This document shows positions 1 through 13,400 of a DNA stretch of 64,000 nt, piece by piece. Origin of the DNA: Synchiropus splendidus (taxonomy: Eukaryota > Chordata > Actinopteri > Syngnathiformes > Callionymidae); the NCBI RefSeq assembly GCF_027744825.2, contig NC_071343.1:14092866-14156865 (forward strand), read 5' to 3'. The notes below the pieces were generated by a model. That model was not told where the DNA came from and searched no databases. It saw only the letters and a list, made by a program, of their open reading frames with translations. How positions within the stretch are numbered: the first letter of the stretch is position 1; every line of letters begins with the position of its first letter. The translations under genes and the position numbers were made by a program.

Positions 1-3000
1 CACATATTTTTTGTGTCAACATTATGAATTATTGATAAGTGCAAAGTCAAAATCACAGGATAGATCTTTCCTCAACATCTTGTTTCAGACAACTCCTTAG
101 TTCTTTGTAGAAGCTTTTTAAATAGAATTACAGAGGTAGAAAATAAAGCCAAAACCTTCAGCCCAGTCATGCAGACATGACAACCCATAACAACGCAGTG
201 GAAGAGATATTTTCTCACAGGCGAACACTTGAGGAGCTTTTGGATGGTGTGCGAAACATAAATTGAAAAATCCAAGAATCACAATTACACATCACACTTT
301 AATAACTGATAGAAACAGCTGTGTTGTGCAGACAGAAGCCCGCCAGGTTCACTTCATCCAAAGTAACAATCTCCCTGCCTCCACTTCCTAATGAAGCACG
401 ATGCCTGAGCAGCATGAATCATCCGCCATCATTCCTGATGAAGAGCGGATCACAGAAGGCCCATGTTATCCCTGCAGTTAGCAACATTTGGAGAAAACAT
501 TCCTTGCGTGCAGCCGGCCTGATCCCAGCTGGAGTGGTGAGATACAGTCTCAGATTGCATCTCTTTGATGAGACTCTTCGGATAACACGGAAGACGATCA
601 GAATGGAAAAACATTCCCAGGATGTTTACTTAGGTAAGACTTAATGCCAAAAAAATGACACTACTTATAGCTCCCTGTGGAGGAGCCAAACCTCTCTCCG
701 GTAAAAAACACCTATACGGATGTAAACAAATCTGCTTGTGTACAAACTGGGTCAGAGCAGTCTTGACAAGATAAGCAGTACATACTGAAACAGGTGTTCA
801 ATGTCCGGTGTGGGAGGGGAGTGAAAAGTGGTCCTGTGTGAGCGACATGACCGTGGGAGGGACTGGGCCAGCGACTTGACTGACGGGGACAGAGGTATGA
901 GACCACAGCTGAAACAATTTTGACAGTTGGGTCGCCTGAGAGAGGAGGCTCAACTGCACAAAGCTAAAACATGGTCCAAAAAAGTACGCTTTCAAACATC
1001 AAGTTCCACCTGTCTAACCCCAGGATCACACACTGGAAGGGCGTCATCTTGACGTGGGTAAATAACCCCGTATGAGAAGATAACACCATCATCTGAGTAG
1101 GTCCCATCCAAACACAGCGATCCAAGTGAATGAAAACATATTCTGGTCCTGGGTTGAGCTCCAGGAGAGAGTGTAGGTGGTGTGAGGGCAGATCCAGGGC
1201 TCAGAAGAAAGCAGTCCTGGAGGGTGGGCAGGGCATGTTGGGAATCGATACTGAAGGAATATAAATATTTCACATATTGACGCGCCTCTGTTATACGGCT
1301 GGAGGAGCTGCAGGTGCTCCTTGTTGAGGGAGCTCAGAAACACCCTTTGAATGTGAATACTTCACAACCAGGTGCGATCTGAGCCCGAACCTGATCAACA
1401 ATTCATTCAAGAGTGAGCAAACAGAAGAGGAAGAGATCCCACTTCCCCTTTCAAAACACGAGCTTCCTTGTAAGGCAGAGGCAGAGCGACACTTTGAGTC
1501 AGCTCCGAGTCATACTGGCGCACCTCTCTCAGCACGTCCTGCTTTAACTAAGAGTAGCATCAACTATTACCTGTCGGCAGCCATCACAAGACAGCTTTAT
1601 TGCTACACAGTTTGGAAAGAAAGCTTGAGACAAACCCTGCATGCGCAGCCATGTCTAACAGCCGTGTTCCCTGCTTCCTTCTGCCACAGCTGGCCTTTGA
1701 CAACTAGCTACCATTAGCTTTATGTAGCGCCTAGTTACACATAGGTAGCTGCACAGAACGTCTTGCTGTCAGCCCGTGTGTCAGGCACACGTGGATGAGC
1801 TGCTTGTATTTATCGAACACGGTCGAACAGAAAGTCCACAGGTAGCTCTCTGACCTTATTCGAGTTTTCAGCCGTGTGAGCGCAGAGTCAATATTTGAGG
1901 ACATGTACAAATAATTGTGGAAGCTTTAAAACCACAGCTAAATATCTTCTCTGCCCCGAGCTCCTTGTGAAAAGCCTGGCGTTATGAACCCTTTGAACCA
2001 ATGTCCTCATTGTGGTTTGGCACCGTCCACAGCGCAACAATAAACTGCCTAGTAAACAACAGTCTCATTTATGAATTTTACGTGATTTGTTCTCCTTTGC
2101 GCGGAGATTAAACCTTGGCTCTTCCTATGTCAGACTAAATCTAAGGCCGACTCGCTGTTTGTTTTGATTCTTTTCTGCATTTTTGTGGCAGAAGGACTGC
2201 TCTGCCGACACATACTTGAGAAAAGGCAGGATCCGCCATATTGCCCGAACAGCAATTATAACAGACATGAAACTTGAGAGGAGGTGAAGAGGCTTCGGAG
2301 GAGCTTTCATAAGAGGAGCAGCGGAAATTTTTCACACACAGCAAATTCCCATTTCATTTTCTTGGAGGCATGTCGGAGGTCTGTTCATTTTAGTTTGCAA
2401 GTAAATGTATTGCTTTCTCAAAGGAAATCACTTTAAAACGACATTTCTCAGGTTTACAGAAATTCCTCATCTACGAGATAGAATAATCTTTCACTGTATT
2501 TCAACCAAATGTATCTCTATATTAATCTAACGGGCATTATAGGCTTATTATCTCACTACCACAACATAACAAAGCTTGTTCTCTCATGGTAATGATCACA
2601 GTTTACTGAGATGCCACTGTCTGGTCCAGCTGTATCCTGTGAGGTGATCATGGCAGATCACATTGTGAATAAAGATATACTTCAATTCAGGTCAATTCAG
2701 GCAGAATTTGCATAGTGCCTACAAGGCATTCAAAGTCTTCAATGTTTAAGGAGAAGACCAGCCTGGACCATGCCTACTACTGACAGCAAAACAGTCATTT
2801 TGGAGAGCTGGGTAGTGGGTGAAATGAGGGGTCTCCTGTAGAGGTTACCAGACCATTGTGTTTTAAAAGCTGTGGGAGGAAACCAGAGTGCCTAGCCCTA
2901 GAGAAAAACCACACCCAGCAGGATTCCCTTTCGCACCCAGAGTAGCCACAAGCTGGACACATCCTTGCAGTGCCAACATTAAATCCGTTTTTTGTTTCTG

Positions 3001-4371
3001 TCTCTGCTCCACTGACTAGTTTTCGAGATTTCATGAGCCATAACACTTGGCTCACACCCTTACTCAACAATGACGTGAAAATTCAAGTGAATACTTTTCT
3101 AAGGGCTTGTAAACAGCAACATCACAGATTTATGTCTTCATAGTGTTCACCGATTAAATTATAAAACCCAACAGATTCTCAGTTTACTAAAAAATGTGAA
3201 GAAAGCGATGATGTGAATGACATGATAACATGAAGTGTATCGGATTGACAATGAAAATTGAACTCAAAGCCATAGTGTTATCTTGCTAACAAGTCAAGAA
3301 AGTTCCTCTATATCGACCCGGACACCACGATGTTTCACACAAGCTATAGATGTTTACAATCCGTGAAGTCATATGTGCAGGTCTAGGTAAAGAGTGATGC
3401 ACAGCTGCATAAATAATAACAACTGGCTTGGACAAACACTATACAAAGTCACAAGAATATTGCAGAATAATGTAATGGCTCGGAGGAAATTGATAGAACA
3501 GCACACATGTCTAGGTCGCTATGCTATGTGCTCCAGGAATGTGCATGTCATCAGAACCTCGTGTGGGTGTGAGACAATACTAGGGCTGTGCTGGGAATAC
3601 GTAAATGGATTAAGTGAGTCACTCATATTCACCCCATAAGGAGAGCATTGTTACAATAAGGTCATAATCTCTTGGTTTGCATCCAGATCTGACATTACCC
3701 CACTGCCGGCTTTTCTTCTGGCACTCAAACTGAAAGCAGCTTCTAGAAGATAATGTGAAGACTTACTCTCATTTCCGCTCCATTAATCCATAGCCCAGGT
3801 GAAAACTTTCAAATCTCCAAAGGTGAATTAGCATTATTCCACGACGACGTGCGTCAGCTGAGGTGAAGTGACATATATGAGCGCTCCGCTATCTCCTCGC
3901 AGCCGGGTTGAACGGTGCCAGCTGAATGTCAAGACACACCCCTGGAGCCCCTGGTATGTAACAGTCGCCAGTGACCGGGCTCTGTGTGTGTCAGCCGCGT
4001 ACGATGAGAGAGCACCGCTCTCTGTGCCGTCTCTGGCTAAAGATAACACATCGAACAACTTAACTCACGGGGAGGAATTTGAGTCAGCCCCGCTGCAAAC
4101 CATAACACGGCGCTAAGTGGTACATTACCCCTACACACAGCAACAATGTCCGGCACCAGAGGGACCGACAAGAGTGGCAAACCGCAGAAGAATGGTGTTG
4201 CTCAAATTCATTAAGACACCAAGACTCCTCTGTAGTCTGAACTTAGCTTTAAAATTAACAGTGCAGTGGTATGCGCTGGGTTAATAAACAAGCACAGTGG
4301 TGCTGTATGAACAGGAAAGCGAAGGCAGAACGGACAGGAAATAGAATTCAGGATGAAAATGAAGGACTCAC
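1..4371 (-). other. tanc1 intron 3 (partial), no gene seen
   Basis: No peptide resembling the next part of TANC1 was found on the minus strand. Open frames here are short and unconvincing. A fragment of the dispersed gtgggaggaaac repeat lies at 2872-2892. Confidence 0.6.
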
Positions 4372-4458
4372 CATTATCAGCGACCTTCTTCAGCGCCGAC
4401 ACGATAGCATCCGAAGGAACACGGGGGCTCTCCACATACTTTGGCTTCCGGGTCGGAC
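4372..4458 (-). CDS. tanc1: tanc1 third coding exon (PTRKPKYVESPRVPSDA)
   Basis: 87 nt, acceptor ..gtgcctgcag, donor gtgagt; phase 1 in and out. It encodes PTRKPKYVESPRVPSDAIVS and ALKKVADN. It directly follows KKSPG of the preceding exon, as in mammals. Confidence 0.9.
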
Positions 4459-7400
4459 CTGCAGGCACAGGCCGAGAATTAAATGAGAGATGGACAAGGA
4501 GCAGCGGTGGAGAAAGAGAACAGAGTCACATGTTCCAGATGAGACTGGAGATGAAGGCGCAGGGTCTAGTCAGCAGAACAGACTCGGCCGTCCTGTCGTA
4601 AACTCTCGCTCACTCTCTTGCCTCACACATGTACACAAAGTGAGACACGTCCCTCTGCTGATAGCCACACTGGTCTGTCTGACAACTCCGAATGCTGTTT
4701 GTCTGGCTGGAGGCTTCTAGTAAAACAGCAAGGCAACTCCGGGGAATTTAAACTACGCCAGGAAACCACAGCAATTAGCCTCATAGAGAAGAAAAAAAAG
4801 AGACTCTAAACACACAGATGGAATTTTAGAGACATGGGAAACAACAAAAGCAGGCTGCAAGTTGGCCTGTTTTAATGTCCCCTCCTGCTGCTGAAGGACA
4901 TGTTGTTAAATTGAGGTCCAGTTGTTGGTTGGTGTATCTGGGCCAGGAGTACAGGGGTTTGACTTGAGTTGGAAGGTTGGCGTCGGCCGCTCTGGATCAG
5001 ATAAAATTAGAAAGTCCCACAGGTTGGTGCAGCATGTTGGATCTCTGAGCTCAAGCTCTTTTCACAACTATATAGGATTGGCTAGAACTTACTTATTTCT
5101 GATTTCAGAATTACTGATTTCATTTGTCTTCAATGAGCATGAATGTAAACCTTGTGAAATGACATGAAACCATGTGATCAGCGCAAAAATATTTGTCATT
5201 GAAAAGTCCAACCAGCAGCAGAACCAGGCTGAATAAGATAAATAGAATAAAACTAAGTCTAAATATGATTAAAATATTTTCTCTAAAGAAGATAAGTAAA
5301 GTGTATATGAAAGTATCGTATAAAACTTTTGAAAGGATAAAATGTTTTGTTTTTTACAAAAGGTGCTCCAACAGGTGAACAGTTTTCACTGTTGATGCAC
5401 GGTCACTTTATCATTTTGAAGAACTTCTACATAGCTGTTAACTATCACAGATTTGCAGCTGTCAAGTCAATTCAATGACACACTACGACCACCATAAGTG
5501 GCAAGTGTATTAAAATTGACCGTCTCACAGCCCACAGCATGGACCAAAACAGAGTATACAATCTATAGGCCCAACTTTCATGACACTGTCTAAACAATGA
5601 CGAATAACTTTGCCTTGATGTGACATATGGTCGACAGAAACCTGGATAGATCCCTATGGTAATGTGCAGCACCGGCCAAGTAAAGGTGTTTCCCAAGAAC
5701 GACCTACTGAAGAGACAGCTCAAGACCAGTTAAGACCAAGTTTGGTAATGTGGCTAGACTTGTCTTCCCCACCCATAGGCTAATGTTCCTCTCACCCAAA
5801 ACATTGACAGCACTGAGGAGGCTTTTAGCTAGGAGGGTGTCTGGGCGTCTGCAAAACATGAAAAAATGGACTGGCGGCCAAGCTACGGTCGAGAATCGGG
5901 CGTCCATTTTTTCATGTTTTGCAGACGCCCAGACGCCCCCCCAGCTAAAAGCCTGGTAGTGAGTCAGGCTACTGCACTGATAACAATTTCTATGGCCTTG
6001 TTTCTGAGGTACATACATTAATAAATTACATCTGTTGCCATGCGACCTGACAAAGATGGCCAATCATGACCCTTGTGCCAAGTATGCTTCAAACATATGC
6101 AGCTGAAGGTTCAGCAAGGAACTGAAACGTGGATTTTATTCACCATTTCCCATCAGTAAACAAGTTTACACCTTCAATTAAGAGGTTTTAGCATGGACTG
6201 TCATTGTGGCTCCGTAATTGCTGCGATGCAGTAGTTGGAGAGCGCTCGCTCATAATCCCAGCACTGTAACACTTAGATTTACTCTGGTGTTTTCGCCTGC
6301 AGCCCAACAAAGAAGCCAGACTAAATACTGAAACAAGCATCTCATTTTCCTGTCTACAAAGGAAAAACATTCCAAGGTTCTGAACCGAAAAAACAAAAAA
6401 GGCTCATAGTAACACGCGTTCCTCTCTGAGACCTGACCTAACCCGGTTTAGACCTCCATCTCCTCCAGACTTCTCTTATCAGATGAATGAATATGTAACC
6501 CCGAGACAAAACATAAAGATTAGATGGGGGAGCGCAGTAAGCCGTTTCCTACTCGCACATGAAATACCAGGCACTCCCAGCCTGAAAACCGCCATCGGAT
6601 TAAACTAGTTTTTCAAAAACAGCTGTAATCACGAGCAGTCGTGAGTTGGGTCAGCGTGGGAGGGAGGGGGGGGAGCAGACATGTGAGCGGAAATAACATG
6701 AAAGAATCTCACAACAAACAACCTTGGCGACCGAGGCAAGCTTGATGGAGGGTGCCCTCTGTGGAAATGCAATAGAAATGCAAATACACCTCAACTCTTT
6801 GCTCGTGATTTTACACCAGTCTAACTTTCATCTTTGACTCAGTGGTTGACCAAAAATGAAGCCGCTAACTCAGACTAGTCTTCGTCTACTTGAAGATTCT
6901 CAACATGAAATTGTGTTATTATATTCCACTGAATAAAGAACAGTCACCAGTCAAGGTCTCCGGCACGGTTTCTCCGATAAAAACTTTATCCGTATCCTGA
7001 AGTTACCTCAGAAAGTTTCTGTGTTTGTGACCTCATGTGGATCCTCTGTTCCCACTTGGTAAACTGACACCAAGCATGAGGTTTAGTTTACTCCACACTG
7101 TGCCCCCTGTTGTTGCAGGATGCAATTAGGTGAACAGAGCGTATTTGGTCGAGCTTTTTTGGCACAAAACATCTACCTGAACTAAGTGCATCTCTAAAGA
7201 TGAGCCGTCGGAGCTGCTGGGGTTTACAAGCCAGCCGCCATCGGCCCTCGAGGTCTTTGTTAAAATATCTCAGATGTCAGACACAGCTTGTCTGTGTTTC
7301 TCTAGTCCTGCTTTAATTGACACCATGTGACTCTCGGCTAATGGCTGAAGCATGACAATCCACAAACCAATGTGCAGCTCTGGGAAAGGACTAAATAAAG

Positions 7401-10400
7401 GCCGCTGGATGGGCCAATGTTTTTGATCCCACATTCACCAAAATCAAACTTCTCATTCTTTGACTATGAAAGAAGTCAGCAAGGAGTAAATCCGACTGCG
7501 ATTTGATGAATGATGAACGGTCCAAATCAAGCGTGGCTTTTAACACACTCCAATTTTTGCTTCCAGTTCATTTGGAAACAGACTCCTAATTAGTTTATAG
7601 TCTTGGCTCTTGCTCCGTGAATGAAATGCTGACCTTCTCAAGCGGGTCCCCACAAAGTTAAAATCACAGATTTTAGGCTTTGGAACAGGCCCGGGACAAA
7701 AGAGTGGCCGAGTCTGTACCTTTTGTTGATGCCTTTCTCATCCTGTTTTACCTGTGCTCTGCTTCTTTCCTTCTGTGTCTTAGACTTGCATGAAACCTTG
7801 TTTACACTGTAGCCACAAGTGCTACTGTCATCACTCCAACTTCCATTTAGCCTCTAACAATATAAATGTCTACTGCGACAATATGGCGGCTTGGTATCAC
7901 TATGACAGTTAAAAATATATATATTAAATATCGCAACTAGTGTGCCATTAATATAGATAGACACGTAAGAAAGAAATTGATGGGGAAAGTTGGTTACTTA
8001 AGAACTTGTGCATCGGTCTTACTTGACTTTTTTGAAATGTGTCTCTTTGTATGTCTCCAGTGTGTCCCCTTGACACCTCCCCATAGGAGGCATTCCAACA
8101 CGAGCCAAGGATTTGAACCAGAAACTAGGCATCATGACTGACAATCAAAGGCCGAGCTGTTAATTTTTTGGAAGCGCTTGAGCAGTTTCCCAGCATTCCT
8201 CCTGATGGACTCTTGACTTCTTCACATTTCAACTGTTCAATGCAGCAGTGTTTCCCAATGAAGACTCAAAGCAGATAAAAGCAGCCAACACAACAGCAGC
8301 CTTTATGCACCAGAATGACATTCCTCATCTCAGAAAACAGCACCATAACATGCTGTGGACAGTTTCCCCAGCCATCTGACAAGCAGTGTTATTAAAATGT
8401 GCACCAACTGAGATGTAATTTGTCTCAGAAAGAGGGATTCTGCTTGCAGGAAAGCACTTCACAGATGAATACCTTGTCTGCAGTCTCTCACTTTGCCATC
8501 GTGTCTTTTGAAAAACTATGACAACTTAAATAATAAATGCAGTCGTCACTTAACAACCATTCTTGAATAACAATAACTGCTATGAAAAGATTGATCACAC
8601 TTGAAGAATTTCATTTGGGAGTCCAATGGTTTTTCACACGGTATTGTCAAATCCAACTAAATGTCACACTCCGATTGTGTTGCAACACAATTCTTCAATT
8701 CTAATCTCATGCTGAGTCGAGTGAGCTTCATCTCACAGCGTGTTCTGTGCAAGCATACATCAGGGATCAAAAACATTATGACCACCCGCTTCATAATTTA
8801 AAGGCTAGTCTACAAACCTCCTTCCCATTTACTTGCGCTATCAGAGACACATTTCTGAGGGAAGCATTTAAAAATGATCCTTGGAAAGCAGCGTGAAGAA
8901 GACAGCCTGAGATAAGAAGCCAGACCAGCAGGGTACTGAAGTGCAGTGAGCTGAACAGTTTGATAGAAGTTTTCACTGGCCGCCCATCAAAGACCTTTTT
9001 CAAAGTGAAGCCGCAACATCGCAAGATCTTTTACAGGTCAGTTCTCAGACGGACATCAGTCATCCCGATGGTCCGGGATGGTACTGTCAATAGCCCAAAA
9101 CCAAAGGAAGTTGCTATTCTCTTTCAGTCTTCATGCCGCAAAGAGGAAACTCCATACATATCAGAACATTGTGGTGCCTTGGGGCCATGTGCTGCCCTTT
9201 TACTGAAGGCACCCTCACTGAGGAAGCAAGGTGGGTCTCTATGCTGTTGTACTTTTGGTTAGGGATTCCTCTGCTGTATTAAATCTCTATTATACAGCAG
9301 AGTGTGTCCTGCTTGAATAATAAGAAGAAGAAGAAGAAGAAGAAGAAGAGCAGAAGTCGTATCTATTGAGTGCAAAATGAGTCATGAGGAAGGTTATTTT
9401 ATCTCTATTCCTGTAGGTACAATACAGTGTGTCATTTTAATATGAAACTGTAATTAAAAGATTAAAACTCGAGCTTCAGGATGAATGCGCACTACTTCCA
9501 GCTGCCATTAGAGGTCAGTGTGGAGACACTGCAGATGGTTAAAACAGCTGACATCCTCATAACAATTTTAGGCCAGATTTATTCAGTCGAGTCTCAAATA
9601 TGTTTTTTTTTTTTTTTAATATTTTGTTTTAAAATGTTTGTTTATTAAATAATAGCCAGCGAGTGAGGAAGCTCATGAATTCCACTGTCACACAGTGGAT
9701 GTCTGGCTGAGCTCTTGAGGGAGGCTGTGAACTATTAACAGGACAGCCTGGGCACTGGTCAGCACATGTCAGGGCGCTGCTTTGGAGGCGGTTAAGCTCT
9801 GGATTTAGCTGATCAAAGTTAGAAGCCAACGCCACCGGGACTTTGCGGCTCAGCCATCCATCACGCTGCTAATGAAGTTTGTTCTCTTGTCCCCTGTGAA
9901 GTGTTCATGAAAAGAGCGTTTTACAGCACTCACTTCCGAACAACAATCGATTATGCAACGTGTCAGGAAATGATGTCAAGTCGCAGCATACTTTGTGATC
10001 CTGCTTAACCACTTCCCCCTCAAAGAGGTTGCTAATGGCGTGTTGGGAGAGAAAACACATGGCCCGGTCACAAGTGCCAAATTAAGGCACCGCGGCTCCT
10101 CCGTTGCCCGCAAAACATACAGTGAAAAAGTGGATCCACGCTGTTTTCCTCGTGTACCTGAGAGGTTTCCTCTCCAGTGTTTATGAACTGGAGGTGTGAA
10201 GTCTCCCCCGACAGGGTTTCACAGTCATGTGTGAGGACGATGGACGACCACTGACCATCCCCCCGATGTTGCCTTCTCAGTCGTCCTCGACATGATTTTA
10301 CCCTTCCACTATGACATGGAGGACCTCAGTGGGGAATACAGCCTTAATAAGTGTTGCACTCCTCCTGTCCTCAGGGCCCTTTTCACCTTCAGAGTCCGCC

Positions 10401-13400
10401 TCATTTCTGCTCGATCGCTCCTTATCTTATGTGTGGTTGGACTGGGCAGGAATGTCGCATTTCTTTGGTCAGAATATGAGTTTAATCTAGATTGTATCAG
10501 TGGTTATATGTTGGTGTGTCAGGCGCTCGGATGGTTAAAATGATGTTGGACTCTGACTGTAAGTTATTCTATCAACAACCTGGTAACAGAAAGCTGTGAT
10601 CGTCGAGCAAGCTCATGTGCATGAGAAACTCACTGTGTTTTGAAAACTAAAATACATCCAAAAGTACAAGCTATAAACCAATTGAGTACCAAACTGCGGC
10701 TAAAGCCGAACGCCCCTCACAACAATGGATTAGGAGACTTAAGCAGATTCAACGCTAAACACATCAAAGCTGCCACTACTCCAAACACAAACTTAAGGGT
10801 CCACAGATGAGTGCCACATGTGACTGTGGGTAACACTTCAAGATTTTCTAATCTTTGCTAGCACACTAATCCTCCCAGGGAAACAAGTTCATCTACAAAG
10901 GTATCCCCAGCAGCTTTGAAGACCCCCGCAGCTGCTGACAACAATGTTGCAAACATTGTGGCTCAGAGAGGAAAGACAATTAGATCCATTGTAAACATGA
11001 GGCCATGACTGAAGAGCAAACACCATGTTGTTAGGTGATCAAACACATGGCAGCAGTGAGAGCAGGTTGGCCATGTTGATCATGAAAACTGTGTCGGAAT
11101 GTTCCAAAACTCCAAGCAAAACAAAGAACCCTACCTGGTGACTTCTTACTGGGTCGCAAAGGCATCATGTACGACTGTCTTGGAAGAAGAGGCGAGGAGG
11201 GGAGGGACAACGACGCCCCCTTTGCAAGGCTGAGTCGGAAAACATCATCCGTGACCTGGCCATATCCGGAGCTGTGGACCTGCGGACCTCCATCGGGCGG
11301 AAATCTCTTCAAGTGGCTGAGGACATCACCTGCGGAGAGAACCCAAGGAGATGGTTGCAAACTTTCAGATGCCCCTTTTTCAATTGTAATGGAGCCCAGC
11401 CACCTTTATGACATCAGCCATGGTTTATTCACTCATGAACTTGGTTTGTTTTTGACACCTGGCACTTTAATCCAAACATATGTTGTTTAATTTGTAGCTC
11501 TAAATGTGAAGCAGTTTTCTGGCAACCTTTCCAGAGTGTCCCCACAGGCCACCCGACCCCAGTGTCCAAGAGCAAGTGATAGAAAATGAAAGACTGAACA
11601 CAGAATGGGTCACTTAACCCTAAACAGCAGGGTAGTCCATCGCACCCAGACAAATTTGGCTTGATGCAACCATTAAAGCAGATTGCTGCTGCCACATCCA
11701 CTTTTTGAGAATTCAATATGTTTCAGTGATTTATGTATTTCCATCCAAACATCAGCGACTGTAACCATCCACCAATATGAAAGTAAGTGGACCAGAAAAA
11801 CAAGAACAAGCTTGACAATCAGGGGAAATCCACACAGACATTTCTGCTGCTCATGTGTTATTATTGCTGATCAACCGGAGACCACACAACCGCAAGGAAA
11901 ACTACTGCAGTAACTTTTTATTAGCATGTGATAAAAGATAGCCAGCAAGCCAGTGTGAGCCCCAACAATATATCTTTGCTATTGTTGTGCACCCCCACAG
12001 CCTGAACCTCAGGAATGTGTGACCCCTGAGTAAATCTCTTTGAGGAAACATTTTTTTAGTGAGCAGAAATAACAGCCTGAGCAAAGTCAGCATGAGCAGA
12101 CATGAATTTTTCAACGTAGAGTGAAAGAAGTGATAAAGACAGCCTTATCGAAGGACAATAGGGATGAAGAACGACAGCTGTCGGGTTCAGTTTCATGGCT
12201 TTTCCTTCAACCAACTGCTTTCTCATTCCCGTAAAATCTTTATTTATTTATTCTAACTTGAAAATGTTTTTTTTTCATTCTGGATATGTAGTGAAAACAC
12301 ATGCACTACTTGGAAAATGTATAAATATTTTTATACATGGATGGAATAATTGGAGAAAAGTGTGTGACTAAAGGGTGTCGGCAAGGATGAAAGGGGAAGG
12401 AGGTCAGGCCAGTAATGTTGTATGGTTTGGCACTGAGGAAAAGACAGGAGGCAGAGCTGGAGGTAGCAGAGATGAAGATGCTGAGCTTCTCTCTGGGAGT
12501 GAGCAGGATGGATAGGATCAGGAAGCGGTATGTCAGAGGGACAGGTGTTTAGGAGACAAACTCAGAGAGGCTAGATGGAGATGGTTTGGACATGTACACA
12601 GGAGATGAAGCTGTTGAGGTTGGAACTGCCAGGCAGAAGGTGGAGAGGAAGGCCAAAGAGGAGATTGATGGAGGTGGTGAAGGAGGACATGATGTTTGTA
12701 AGTAGAGATAGAAGACAGAAGCCGAAAGGAAAAAATCCCTGATTTTGAAACCTAAAAATATATTTTATTTATGTATTTATTATAATTTTAAATAACACTG
12801 CCTACTTTCCCCCAAGCACATAATGTTTTCACAGTATATAATATACATTTTCAATTTTATTTTAAAATATTAAACTCTTATCTATTAACAAGACTGAATT
12901 AAACAAGCTCAGGTATTATACACAAGGCGTCCCAAAAAAATTGATATCATTTCATCACTGCATAGTTGGCTAAAAATGTGCTTGCTCTTTTAGCTCAAAA
13001 AGGAAGTAGTCTGAAGGTCAGATTGGGACGTCCGTTAGTTTAAATGCAAAGGAGATGCAAACTTATGGAACATAAAGTTAGCAAAATTTTTGCACCTGCT
13101 TTTCGGCGAGGGAATAGGAGGCCTGGTGTAGTCTTAAAGGTAAACCTGCAACTTTGACTCAGAGCCACAAAAACCTTTTCTAAGGTACAGTGGTATTTCA
13201 AGTATCCAAAAAAATGAATGAAAACGTTGCAATATCTAGAATGGATATATCGATCGTTCAATCAAAAAGATAAAACCAGCTGAGAGTGAAGCCCAAAAAC
13301 CCGGAACACCACAGTGTCATGCATTATTGCGAGAGTAAACCACACATGAAGTCATTACAAGAAAACTCAAAACAACAAAACCCTGAAAAGACATGACAGC

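Larger units (their letters stand above)
4459..11134 (-). other. tanc1 intron between coding exons 2 and 3
   Basis: 6.7 kb without a supported gene. It holds the long hairpin at 5819-5954, one arm of a 60-bp dispersed inverted repeat (5437-5496) and an (AAG)n tract (9323-9349). Around 8770-9260 is a moderately GC-balanced stretch with a 100-residue plus-strand frame that I do not recognise. Confidence 0.6.

Noticed and set aside
321..644. 107-residue plus-strand frame near the left edge
   Set aside because: No recognisable motif, no splice or promoter context; likely chance.
8960..9262. 100-residue plus-strand frame beginning MIEVFTGRPSKTFFKVKPQH
   Set aside because: No family recognised and no supporting signals; possibly transposon-derived, but not supportable.
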